Position numbers and translations under genes: made by a program
Shown here: one piece after another, positions 1 to 8,111 of the stretch
Layout: every line of letters begins with the position of its first letter
Position numbering within the stretch: the stretch's first letter is position 1
DNA from: Oxalobacteraceae bacterium
Lineage (GTDB): Bacteria > Pseudomonadota > Gammaproteobacteria > Burkholderiales > Burkholderiaceae_D
Assembly (NCBI GenBank): GCA_003537575.1
Contig: DPRS01000023.1
Location: forward strand, 1 to 27,988
Direction: 5' to 3'
Length of the DNA: 27,988 nucleotides
The notes under the pieces: generated by a model
The model's database searches: none
What the model was told of the DNA's origin: nothing
What the model saw: the letters and a program-made list of their open reading frames with translations, nothing else

Positions 1-518
1 CATTCATCATCGCGCTCTACGCGGAAATGTACGGTTTTCCTCTGACCATTTACTTGCTGACGGGTTTTTTCGGCATCGACATCCCCTTGTACGCCAACAC
101 CGGGCATCTCTGGGCATCGCTTCTCGGCTACGGCACGGGCGGCGCGGTGATCGAGATGTTGCTTGGAAGCGCTTTCATCTTCTTGGGCACCGTGCTTTTA
201 ATCGTCGGATGGAAAAGCGTGCACCAGGCAAGACGCGAAGGGCGGTTTGCCAAGGAAGGGCTGTATGGCGTGGTCCGTCACCCCCAATATACCGGCATCA
301 TGCTGGCGGTATTCGGCCAGATCGTGCATTGGCCGACGATCATTACCTTGGCGCTATTCCCGGTCATTGTGCTGGTCTACGTTCGACTCGCATACAAAGA
401 GGAAAAAGAAATGATCGGCCGCTTTGGTACGGCATATCAGGATTATATGCAGCAGGTTCCAAGGTTTTTCCCGCGCCGGGGTGACTGGGGACGGCTTTTC
501 GATGCAATCAAAGTGTGA
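1..518 (+). CDS. ICMT-like membrane methyltransferase, 5'-truncated by window edge
   Basis: This is the C-terminal part of a member of the isoprenylcysteine carboxyl methyltransferase / phospholipid methyltransferase family, integral membrane enzymes that use S-adenosylmethionine. The open frame runs from base 3 with no start codon, so the true start lies outside the window. Visible hallmarks are hydrophobic segments and the family's SAM-binding region, with GLYGVVRHPQYTG followed later by YKEEKEMIGRFGTAYQDY. CzcN-type relatives occur in heavy-metal resistance clusters, which fits this island, but the substrate is unknown. The Rieske gene follows after 56 nt in the same direction. From about residue 57 of the visible part to the stop the protein is identical to the copy at 27471-27988, while the stretch before it differs at about a dozen positions. 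Confidence 0.85.
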   Translation, partial: FIIALYAEMYGFPLTIYLLTGFFGIDIPLYANTGHLWASLLGYGTGGAVIEMLLGSAFIFLGTVLLIVGWKSVHQARREGRFAKEGLYGVVRHPQYTGIMLAVFGQIVHWPTIITLALFPVIVLVYVRLAYKEEKEMIGRFGTAYQDYMQQVPRFFPRRGDWGRLFDAIKV

Positions 519-574
519 TGGGCCGCAACGATTGATTGTCGATGGCCGGCTCCTCCATTTAGTGGAGAAGTACC

Positions 575-1168
575 ATGAATACTGATGAAACAGATGTGCG
601 TCGCAGAAAGTTTCTGACTGCAGCGGCTGCTGGGGTGGGTGGTATAGGGCTTGCCGCGACCGCGATACCGTTCATGGAAAGCATGTCGCCCAGCGAGGCA
701 GCCAAGGCAGCTGGCGCGCCGGTGGAAGTGAATATCAGTCGCTTGGAGCCCGGCATGCTGGTGACGGTTGAATGGCGGGGCAAACCGGTATGGCTCCTGC
801 ATCGCACGGAACAGATGCTGGATTTACTTAATAAACACGACGACCAACTGGTCGATCCGGAATCACTAGCATCCCAGCAACCTGTTTATGCAAAGAATGC
901 CACGCGTTCGATCAGACCGGAGTACCTGGTCGTGATCGGCATCTGTACCCATTTGGGTTGCATACCGCTTTACCGTCCAGAAGTTGGGGCAACCGACCTG
1001 GGGGCGGATTGGCCGGGCGGCTTCTACTGTCCTTGTCACGGCTCGAAGTTCGATCTGGCGGGGCGCGTCGTCAAGAATGTCCCGGCGCCACGCAACCTGG
1101 AAATTCCGCCGCATGAATTTGTGAGCGATACGCGCTTGCTGATTGGAAAGGACAGTCAATCCGGTTAA
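575..1168 (+). CDS. petA: Rieske 2Fe-2S protein, ubiquinol-cytochrome c reductase type (copy 1)
   Basis: A 197-residue Rieske iron-sulfur protein of the cytochrome bc1 type. The N-terminus has a twin-arginine motif (RRRKFL) followed by a hydrophobic anchor, as expected for Tat export with a retained membrane helix. The cluster ligands are in CTHLGC and CPCHGSKFD (two Cys, two His, plus the disulfide Cys pair). A clear ribosome-binding site (GGAGAAG) lies just before the ATG. Normal petA is followed by petB and petC; here neither is present and the next gene is convergent, so this is an orphan Rieske subunit. Its role may be as an alternative bc1 subunit or in a metal-stress electron chain; that is inference. 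It differs from copy 2 at about 31 of 197 residues by eye. Confidence 0.92.
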   Translation: MNTDETDVRRRKFLTAAAAGVGGIGLAATAIPFMESMSPSEAAKAAGAPVEVNISRLEPGMLVTVEWRGKPVWLLHRTEQMLDLLNKHDDQLVDPESLASQQPVYAKNATRSIRPEYLVVIGICTHLGCIPLYRPEVGATDLGADWPGGFYCPCHGSKFDLAGRVVKNVPAPRNLEIPPHEFVSDTRLLIGKDSQSG

Positions 1169-1190
1169 ATCTGTGATGGCAGCGATCCGG

Positions 1191-3017
1191 TTATGGCGCC
1201 GATTGTGCGCCCGTCTTTGCCAGATTGACGGCGCTGCGAATCAAGGCCAGATGGGTGAAACCCTGCGGATGATTGCCGAGAAGCTCACCGCTGACCGGAT
1301 CGAATTCTTCCGAGAACAGGCCGACGTCGTTGCCATAGCCGATAATTTTTTCAAATAGTTGCCGCGCTTCGTCGATTCGCCCGCACAGCGCCAGGTTATC
1401 GACCAGCCAAAAGTTGCATAAGGCAAGGATTCCCTCTCTGCCTGGGATACCGTCTTCATTCAGGTACCGGTACACCATTCCTTCGCGGCTGAGTTGCTCC
1501 TGAATCTTGACGATGGTTGTGCGCACGCGTGGATCCGATGCAGGGAGAAAGCCGTGCAGCGCAATAGTGAGCGCGCTAGCATCAAGCGTTTTGACACCGA
1601 ACGCCTGGACAAATGTTCCGAGCTCGGCATCGTAGCCTTCGTTCAGGATCGCATCGCGGATTTCGTCGCGCGTGCGCTGCCAGCGGTCGAGTTCGGCTTC
1701 TAATCGCCCTTGCTCAGCCAAGCGGATGGCGCGATCCAGCGCAACCCAGCACTGCAGCTTCGAATATAGATAATGCTGAGGTTCATTTCGGACTTCCCAA
1801 ATGCCTGCATCAGGTTCGCGCCAGCGTGTGGCGGCCTGATCCGCCATGTAACGCAATATCTGCCAGAATTCCGGACTGGGCGGCCGCATGTTTTCATAGC
1901 AAAAATACACCGCATCGAGCATTTCGCCGTAAATGTCGAGCTGTTTCTGTCGGGCCGCCGCATTGCCGATGCGAACAGGGCTGGATCCGCGATAGCCTTC
2001 CAAATGCGGAAGGATTTGCTCGGGCAGTTCCCTATTTCCATCGATCGTATACATGATTTGCAAGTCACCGCAGCATTCGATGCACAACGACTCCAGCCAG
2101 TCGAAGAATGCATGGGCCTCGTCGTGGTAGCCGGTCGACATCAGCGCCTGCAGGATCAGCGCGGAATCGCGAATCCAGGTATAGCGGTAGTCCCAGTTTC
2201 GCGACCCGCCGATTTCTTCCGGCAGCGACGTGGTCGGCGCTGCAATGATGGCGCCGGTGGGCATATAGGTCAGCAGCTTCAGGTTAAGCGCACTGCGTTG
2301 AACGAGACTACGATACTTCCCCTCATAGGTGCAGCGGCCCGCCCATTTACGCCAATATTCCAGTGTTTCATTCAGCAGGACGCCCACATCCACAGGGTAG
2401 TCGTTCAATCCCTCCGCGCGTGAGCTGTAACATAGGCAAAAATCGAGCCGTTCTCCCGATCTAATGCGAAAACGCGCAACCGCCCTACTTGCGCCCTGCT
2501 TTTGCAAGGGGATGGGACTGCGCAACCAGAGCAATTCTTGGCCACCGCAGGCTACAGCCCCTTCGGAGACGACTTCTACGAGCGTATGCGCACGGGCGAA
2601 GTCGAATGTCGGGTGAAATACGATTTCCACTTCGCATTCGCCGCTCAATCCCTCGACCCTGCGCAAAATTCGGGGGTGCCCGTTGTTCTCTTCGCTGCCG
2701 TGCCGCCCTGCCCTGGTCACGAGCGGCATGAAATCGGTCAGGCGAAACTGACCGCCGTCCACCGAATACCTTGTGATCAGGACGTTGGTGGCATCGGCAT
2801 ACGATCTAGAAAAAGCGTAGCGCTCGCTCGGCCCGATCCGGAAGCTGCCCCCTTGTTCTGCGTCCAGCAATTTGCAAAAGATGGCCGGACTGTCAGGGCG
2901 TGGGCAGCAGCACCAATCCAGCGAGCCGTTGCTGGCGATAAGCGCGGTGGTGCGCGTGTCGCCGATAATCGCGTAATCCGAAATCGGCCGGTAAGTTACT
3001 TCATTGTCGCGTGCCAT
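1191..3017 (-). CDS. Glycoside hydrolase family 15 protein (glucoamylase/trehalase-like)
   Basis: A 608-residue cytoplasmic GH15-type glycosidase. It has the N-terminal trehalase-like domain (YRPISDYAIIGDTRTTALIA, then GSLDW) and an (alpha/alpha)6 catalytic domain with the hallmark RNWDYRYTWIRD at about residue 274. Likely catalytic acids are E408 in GIWEVR and E528 in GREGILALCNFWLVD. There is no signal peptide. The start at 3017 is chosen because GAGGAGAG lies about 9 nt upstream; an upstream ATG at 3047 would put that site inside the gene. Bacterial members act on alpha-glucosides such as trehalose or maltooligosaccharides, and the exact substrate cannot be read here. It is the last gene of a minus-strand series with an SDR and a flavoprotein, a grouping I associate with general stress. 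Confidence 0.93.
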   Translation of the reverse strand: MARDNEVTYRPISDYAIIGDTRTTALIASNGSLDWCCCPRPDSPAIFCKLLDAEQGGSFRIGPSERYAFSRSYADATNVLITRYSVDGGQFRLTDFMPLVTRAGRHGSEENNGHPRILRRVEGLSGECEVEIVFHPTFDFARAHTLVEVVSEGAVACGGQELLWLRSPIPLQKQGASRAVARFRIRSGERLDFCLCYSSRAEGLNDYPVDVGVLLNETLEYWRKWAGRCTYEGKYRSLVQRSALNLKLLTYMPTGAIIAAPTTSLPEEIGGSRNWDYRYTWIRDSALILQALMSTGYHDEAHAFFDWLESLCIECCGDLQIMYTIDGNRELPEQILPHLEGYRGSSPVRIGNAAARQKQLDIYGEMLDAVYFCYENMRPPSPEFWQILRYMADQAATRWREPDAGIWEVRNEPQHYLYSKLQCWVALDRAIRLAEQGRLEAELDRWQRTRDEIRDAILNEGYDAELGTFVQAFGVKTLDASALTIALHGFLPASDPRVRTTIVKIQEQLSREGMVYRYLNEDGIPGREGILALCNFWLVDNLALCGRIDEARQLFEKIIGYGNDVGLFSEEFDPVSGELLGNHPQGFTHLALIRSAVNLAKTGAQSAP

Positions 3018-3088
3018 TGTCTGATACTCTCCTCGCTCATGCGGCAATCCATGACGACAAAGAATGTTCTGCTGCTCGGTTCAGCATT

Positions 3089-4072
3089 TCAAGTGAATAG
3101 CCAAAGCATCGCCGCGCCAGCCAGCCCCAAGAGGGTTGTCAACACCACGGCGCGATGCCGATCCAGCCAAGCCTGCATGCTGAACGGCACCGCGCCACGG
3201 TCGAAGCGTCCATGTGCGCCAAAGTCCTGCAACACCGGCTGCATTAAGTTGTCGGGTCTATCTTTTGAAACCGGCTCATTTTTCTGTTGCGACTGATAGC
3301 CGGTTCTGGCCAGATAACGGTCGAGTAAGCCGGGAAAAAACTTGTTTGCCCAGATTGCGCCTACAGTCGTAATGCCCACGAGCATTTCGCGCCGGTCATG
3401 ATGTGCTGACCAATAGATTGCGCGTGCGATGATCTCCGGCTGATAGATCGGCGGCACCGGCTGCGGCTGGTACGGCATGCGTGAACGTATCCAGTCGAAT
3501 TGCGGCGTGTTGACGGCCGGCAGGTGCACCATATTCAGGCGAATATTGCGCCGGTCGTGGCGCAACTCGCAGCGCAGCGATTCGGTAAAGCCTTTGATTG
3601 CATGCTTGGCGCCGCAATAAGCCGATTGCAGCGGAATGCCGCGATAAGCCAGCGCCGAACCCACCTGCACGATCGTCCCCCTATCGCGTGGCGTCATCCT
3701 GCGCAGCGCGGCGAGCGTGCCATGCACATACCCAAGGTACGTCACTTCCGTGACCCGACGAAACTCCTGCGCGGTCATGTCGATCGCCGGCGACATCATC
3801 GATGCCATGGCGTTGTTGATCCAGATATCGATGGGGCCGAACTCGGATTCGATCCGGTCCGCGGCGCGCTCGACTGCGTCGGCATCGGCCACATCTGCAA
3901 GCAGCACCAATCCACGCCCGCCCAGCTCTTTCACCTCTTGCTTGGCATGTTCGAGCGCAGCCTGATTGCGCGCAAGCAGCCCAATCCATGCACCTTGTCG
4001 GGCGAATTCATGAGCAACCGCTCTGCCCACACCCGCCGATGCACCAGTGATCACAACGACTTCCTGCTGCAT
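3089..4072 (-). CDS. SDR family oxidoreductase with C-terminal membrane anchor
   Basis: A classical short-chain dehydrogenase/reductase of about 327 residues. Visible are the nucleotide-binding glycine motif TGASAGVG near the N-terminus, INNAM (NNAG-like), the catalytic Ser in VQVGSALAY and the YCGAK motif (Tyr and Lys). The C-terminal extension beyond the usual 250 residues ends in one hydrophobic helix (about 20 residues, ending in MLWLF), suggesting membrane tethering. The start at 4072 is preferred because AAGGAAGGA lies at good spacing; an ATG at 4078 is the alternative. Substrate is unknown. It lies between the GH15 gene (71-nt gap) and a flavoprotein gene (43-nt gap), so the series is probably co-transcribed. 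Confidence 0.9.
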   Translation of the reverse strand: MQQEVVVITGASAGVGRAVAHEFARQGAWIGLLARNQAALEHAKQEVKELGGRGLVLLADVADADAVERAADRIESEFGPIDIWINNAMASMMSPAIDMTAQEFRRVTEVTYLGYVHGTLAALRRMTPRDRGTIVQVGSALAYRGIPLQSAYCGAKHAIKGFTESLRCELRHDRRNIRLNMVHLPAVNTPQFDWIRSRMPYQPQPVPPIYQPEIIARAIYWSAHHDRREMLVGITTVGAIWANKFFPGLLDRYLARTGYQSQQKNEPVSKDRPDNLMQPVLQDFGAHGRFDRGAVPFSMQAWLDRHRAVVLTTLLGLAGAAMLWLFT

Positions 4073-4115
4073 TGGCATCCTTCCTTTCTAGTCAAAAAAA
4101 GCATTGCGCAAGGGA

Positions 4116-5057
4116 TTACACCAAATCCTCACGAAGCAGCGCGTTATTGATCCCTATGGCCGCTTGTGCGCCTTCGGCCGCAGCAACAATGACCTGCAGT
4201 ACGTCGCGCGATGCATCGCCCGCCACATACAAACCTGGGACATTGGTCATCTGATAATCGTCATCCACCTTGCAGCCTTTTGGATCGTACATGTCGCAGC
4301 CCAAGCGTGCCGCAAGGTCTGTGGCCTGGTGCCTGCCGGTGTTGAAAAAGATAGCCGACCGGCGTAGACGGGGCCCCGTCTCGAAAACAATATCGAACGC
4401 GGCGTGATACGGGACGCTGCTGCTGATTTCCAGGCGGACAATTTTTTCCTCCCGAATGACGATACCGTACTTATCCAGACGCCGCCGGCAGTCAATGCTG
4501 AGTTGTGAAGGGCCGTCGGTGCACAAGACCGTGTCGCGGCTCCAATGCGTCATTTCGAGTGCCAGACCACCCCCCTTGTCGTCTCCGCGGCCATAGACAG
4601 CAAGTGGCTGGTCGCGCATCTCCCAACCATCGCAGTAAGGACAATGGAATAATCCAACGCCGTAAAGCTCGCGAAACCCGGGCTGCTGCGGCAACTTGTC
4701 GACCACCCCGGCAGCTAAAAGGAGTTTGCGTGTAAAAAAAATGCGCCCGTCTCGCGTGGTTATCGAAAACCCCTTGTCCATGCGTGCGGCATCTACCACC
4801 CGGTCTTCGTCGATGCCAACCGATGGATAAGCGGCGAGCTGCTCACGCGCAATGGCGCGCAGTTGCGCCGGCGGAATGCCATCGCGGCTCAGAAATCCAT
4901 GCAAGGCATGCGATACCGCGTTGCGCGGCTTTCCCTCGTCGAATAGCAGTACGTTTCTGCGGCATCTTCCGAGAACCAGTGCGGCATTCAAGCCGGCTGG
5001 CCCGCCACCTACCACGATCACGTCCAACAATCCTGGTGGCTTATTTACAAGGGCCAT
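4116..5057 (-). CDS. Thioredoxin-reductase-like FAD/NAD(P) oxidoreductase
   Basis: A 313-residue flavoprotein of the thioredoxin reductase fold. The FAD site GGGPAG is at residues 17-22, the redox-active pair is CPYC at 139-142 within CPYCDGWE, and the C-terminal FAD contact is in GLYVAGDAS. The CPYCDGWE variant is typical of TrxR-like enzymes that do not necessarily reduce thioredoxin; the partner is unknown. Two ATGs lie six bases apart (5063 and 5057); AAGAAG sits at better spacing for 5057. The gene starts 40 nt after the stop of the epimerase-SPW-VKOR fusion, so a disulfide-handling domain and a disulfide reductase are next to each other and may be partners, which is inference. Confidence 0.9.
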   Translation of the reverse strand: MALVNKPPGLLDVIVVGGGPAGLNAALVLGRCRRNVLLFDEGKPRNAVSHALHGFLSRDGIPPAQLRAIAREQLAAYPSVGIDEDRVVDAARMDKGFSITTRDGRIFFTRKLLLAAGVVDKLPQQPGFRELYGVGLFHCPYCDGWEMRDQPLAVYGRGDDKGGGLALEMTHWSRDTVLCTDGPSQLSIDCRRRLDKYGIVIREEKIVRLEISSSVPYHAAFDIVFETGPRLRRSAIFFNTGRHQATDLAARLGCDMYDPKGCKVDDDYQMTNVPGLYVAGDASRDVLQVIVAAAEGAQAAIGINNALLREDLV

Positions 5058-5096
5058 GTTCATCTTCTTTTTGAAAGACGGGAGCAACTGCGCATA

Positions 5097-7733
5097 TCAA
5101 ACAAGAATGCGGTCCCAGCTAGCATAGGCATTTCTGATCGTCCCACGCGGCAAAGCCAACGCTATTAGTACGATCCCCGTCACCATGCTGTTCCAGACCG
5201 CGCCATTGGCGGAGACGCCCTCCAGCAACCACGGCGCACCGATCAGCCATAGGCCAAAGCCGACGTTGATGAACCGCACCGGCCGCCCTACTTCCGCCAT
5301 CGCCATGATGCTGAAGGTGACGACGAGCGCGCCGACAAGGTGGTCGCTGTTGGCCATCGCGTCCGACGTATCAAAGCTCAAGCGGGTCAACATCAGCCAC
5401 ACGCCAAGCAATGTACTGAGAAGTAAAGTCCATGGCAATGTGGTGCCATCAACCATCTCTGCAAACATGTCGCGGTAATTGCCGCGAAATTCCTTGGCCT
5501 TGTCTTCACTGCCGCCTTCCATAGCGTCGCCCATCCAGAAAACGCGCCAGAGCGGCTTGCCTTTGCGCTTGGCGTCCAGCAGGAATTGGCCCATGGCGAC
5601 CAGTTCATCGAGCGCATACGGAATCATGATCACCATCGCCAGCGCGGCGACCAGGCACAGCGTGCACCAGGGGCCGATCGCGATCGGCTGGATAATGATG
5701 AAAAAAATGCTGACGCCGCCGAGCGGCACCACCAGGATGCCAAATGCCAGCACCATCCACGGCATGGTGCGCCAGCGCTGCTTGTTACCCATGGCTGCCA
5801 TCAATATCTCCAGCATATAGGCCACGCCGCCCAGGCCGGCGTCAGCGATCGGCCAGGCTTTGGACATGTCGGAAGTGATGATAGTCATCGTGCCTTGCCC
5901 GAAAAACGGATCCCATGCCTGATCGATATGCCCTAGCTGGTAGGCGGTCAAGTAGCGGGAAATCAAAAATCCGATTACGCCCATCGCAGCAATGGGGAGC
6001 CTCTGCAGCCAGGTCGAAGGACAATAGTTCCATCCCGGCGGGATGTCCGGGGCGCCCATCATGCCTGCCATGCTCATGCCCGGCATCATCGGAACCAGAA
6101 CCGAGAACGCGATGACCAAGGCACCGACAATGGTATCGTTGTTATACGCGGCGGGAAGCGGCGCCCAAAACACGAGCGGCGCCATCAGCAGCCAAAATCC
6201 CACCACGGCATTGGCCCATTGCGCCCAGGGAAAACGGCGCTTGGGCGAAATCGACAGCAGGCTGAAAGTCACGATCAGAGCGCCGCTGATCACATCACTC
6301 CACGTCATCATCAAATTGCGGACTTCGGCGGAGGGCAGGCCGCGCTCGGCCATCACACGCATGACGCCGGGGTCGGGCGTATGCGCGCTCAGGTAACCCA
6401 TGGCAAACGGGCCGGTGATGAGCCACAAACCAAAGATCAGGTTGACGAAATGCGGCCAAAGTGTGGAAAGATGCTCATCGATCAGCATTTGCTGCTCGTC
6501 GTGCGCCCCCTTGTCCATTGGCATGGCGCCATGCTGCTGCATCTGCGCATGCTCTTGCGACAACGCTATTGCAGGAGCACCGCCGGGCGGAGGTAGGCAT
6601 ACGCATTCCGTTCCGGCGCTGTGTTTGTCATTTGTGCTTTGCTGCTTGCCAAACGTTTGCTCAGCTTGTTTTTGCAGCGCATCCGGCAGGTGGAGTTTGT
6701 TCTTCTTGTACCAGGTAACCGGATCTTGTTTCAGTCTGCGCACCATCTCTGGCAAAGTATCAATCAGCCGGTGCCTAGGCTGCCAGCCAAGCAAGTCGCG
6801 GGCGCGGCTGATATCCAGCTCGTAGTGATCGTCTGCCAAGTCGATCATCCAAGGCTTGATAAAGGGCTCTTTATCCTTTGGCAGAGCGACTTCTTCCAGC
6901 CAGGCGCCGGTTTTGGCGAGCGCCTTGGGTATTTGCCGCGTCTCCCAGTCTTCACCATGAATCAGCCGGCCCAGTTCACGTTGCATCGCATCGTAGCTGA
7001 CCGTATCGGGCTCGCCGATATTTATCGTCAACTCTGCAGGCAATTGCTTGCGCCGTTCAACTACCAGAGCAAATGCCTCGACCAAATCATCTCGATGCAT
7101 AAATGCTTGCCCATGAGTGATATCCCCTGGGAATACATGGCTGATGAGCTGACGTTCGTAAATCAATTGCACTTGGTTTGCAATGGAAGGCGCTCGACAG
7201 TCTTCGTCATAAACACCGGCAAGACGTAAATTCACATAGGGAATCTTGCAGTGCCTACTTACAATGATCGCCTCGGCTTCGACTTTTGACTTCGGGTAAT
7301 CCCATTTCGGATTCAGCGGCCACTCTTCATTGATCGGCTGGTCAGGGGCGGTAGGCTGGTATACCAGAATCGTGCTGGCAAAGATAAATTGCTCGACCTC
7401 AAAGGCTTTCAAGGCGTCGAGCAAATGACGTGTGCCAAGGATATTGACTGTATAATATTTTGGGCTCGGTTCACCGGTAAAACTGTAATAACCCGCTAGG
7501 TGAATGATGGAAGCAATCCGATTACCGAAATGCTCTCGTACACTATTCAAACCTGTTTCAATACTTTCACGGGACTCTGTGTCGACCGGAATGCAATAGG
7601 CAGGGCGGACAGGATAAGGTGGGCCGGGTTCATCAAAACCGGCAATCTGATATTGCTTGGCAAGACGATGGATCGTTGCCGTGCCTAGATTGCCGCTGCT
7701 GCCGGTAATGATCACCACATCCCGTTGTCCCAT
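5097..7733 (-). CDS. Fusion protein: NAD-dependent epimerase (SDR) - SPW repeats - VKOR-like - SPW repeats
   Basis: An 878-residue multidomain protein. Residues 1-345 are an extended SDR/epimerase (TGSSGNLG at 11-18, YPKSK with Tyr146 and Lys150). A linker rich in Gln, His and Met follows (about 350-415). Residues 425-555 contain paired membrane helices of the SPW type (LWPHFVNLIFGLWLITGPF; WANAVVGFWLLMAPLVFW). Residues 570-720 resemble vitamin K epoxide reductase with the redox pair WCTLC (Cys690, Cys693). Another SPW unit lies at about 770-860 (INVGFGLWLIGAPWLL). The loop cysteines that normally shuttle electrons in VKOR proteins are not evident: the segment GTMTIITSDMSKAW has none. The ATG at 7733 has AGGAG five bases upstream. 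No frameshift is visible between domains, so the fusion looks real. Function is unknown; a membrane thiol/quinone activity is plausible. Confidence 0.85.
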   Translation of the reverse strand: MGQRDVVIITGSSGNLGTATIHRLAKQYQIAGFDEPGPPYPVRPAYCIPVDTESRESIETGLNSVREHFGNRIASIIHLAGYYSFTGEPSPKYYTVNILGTRHLLDALKAFEVEQFIFASTILVYQPTAPDQPINEEWPLNPKWDYPKSKVEAEAIIVSRHCKIPYVNLRLAGVYDEDCRAPSIANQVQLIYERQLISHVFPGDITHGQAFMHRDDLVEAFALVVERRKQLPAELTINIGEPDTVSYDAMQRELGRLIHGEDWETRQIPKALAKTGAWLEEVALPKDKEPFIKPWMIDLADDHYELDISRARDLLGWQPRHRLIDTLPEMVRRLKQDPVTWYKKNKLHLPDALQKQAEQTFGKQQSTNDKHSAGTECVCLPPPGGAPAIALSQEHAQMQQHGAMPMDKGAHDEQQMLIDEHLSTLWPHFVNLIFGLWLITGPFAMGYLSAHTPDPGVMRVMAERGLPSAEVRNLMMTWSDVISGALIVTFSLLSISPKRRFPWAQWANAVVGFWLLMAPLVFWAPLPAAYNNDTIVGALVIAFSVLVPMMPGMSMAGMMGAPDIPPGWNYCPSTWLQRLPIAAMGVIGFLISRYLTAYQLGHIDQAWDPFFGQGTMTIITSDMSKAWPIADAGLGGVAYMLEILMAAMGNKQRWRTMPWMVLAFGILVVPLGGVSIFFIIIQPIAIGPWCTLCLVAALAMVIMIPYALDELVAMGQFLLDAKRKGKPLWRVFWMGDAMEGGSEDKAKEFRGNYRDMFAEMVDGTTLPWTLLLSTLLGVWLMLTRLSFDTSDAMANSDHLVGALVVTFSIMAMAEVGRPVRFINVGFGLWLIGAPWLLEGVSANGAVWNSMVTGIVLIALALPRGTIRNAYASWDRILV

Positions 7734-8111
7734 TAAATCTCCTGGATCTTTCAACTTGTTGACGATGTGACTATTACCGCAGGCACCGGTTCCTTTCCTG
7801 CTATGTGAGCATATCGGGATCTCGATCTAACATTTCAAAATGTCACTTCGAACAGCCTCGGGATTCCCCCCGAAAAAGTTGACACTTTGGGCTAACGCTC
7901 GGGGGAAGAGAAAGGAAAGTCCGGAGTAAGGAAGCACCATCGCTACAGTGAATAATTTAAGGCCACTGCAGTACTTCTGCTTCGGCTTGCCGAACCGCTT
8001 CCTGCTTGAATTTGAGCACGTAATTCTGCTGTGGGATTTTTCACTTCCAGTGCTCAGTATAAACTGCCACTGTTGGTATCCGATCATCCGAAATTCCCGG
8101 CCAACCTCGCT
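7734..8111. other. Intergenic region, 378 bp, between copB and the fusion gene
   Basis: No convincing gene is seen. It must hold the promoter of the minus-strand fusion gene. A short inverted repeat (ACATTT-CA-AAATGT, 7830-7843) lies about 100 bp upstream of that gene and could be an operator, though six-base arms are weak evidence. A stretch at 7957-8043 read on the minus strand resembles the start of an IS3-type OrfA (see separate entry). I see no clear terminator after copB. Confidence 0.5.
7957..8043 (-). pseudogene. Possible remnant of IS3-type transposase OrfA N-terminus
   Basis: One minus-strand frame between two stop codons reads NYVLKFKQEAVRQAEAE, which resembles the N-terminal FKQEAVR signature of IS3/IS911-family OrfA proteins. 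It is only about 27 codons long, has no start codon and no continuation. This may be a decayed insertion-sequence scrap or chance similarity. Confidence 0.25.

Larger units (their letters stand above)
1..1168 (+). repeat. Left arm of inverted duplication (ICMT + Rieske)
   Basis: This segment recurs in inverted orientation at 26840-27988 with the same gene order. The ICMT part is exactly 518 nt in both arms, and the Rieske genes are both 197 codons. The arms differ in length only because the spacer between the genes is 56 nt here and 37 nt in the other arm. Identity is patchy: about 84% at the protein level for Rieske, clearly diverged in the first part of ICMT, but without visible difference over 169-525. 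The first 40 nt of the window match the reverse complement of the last 40 nt with one mismatch, so the duplication probably continues outside the window. Confidence 0.95.
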
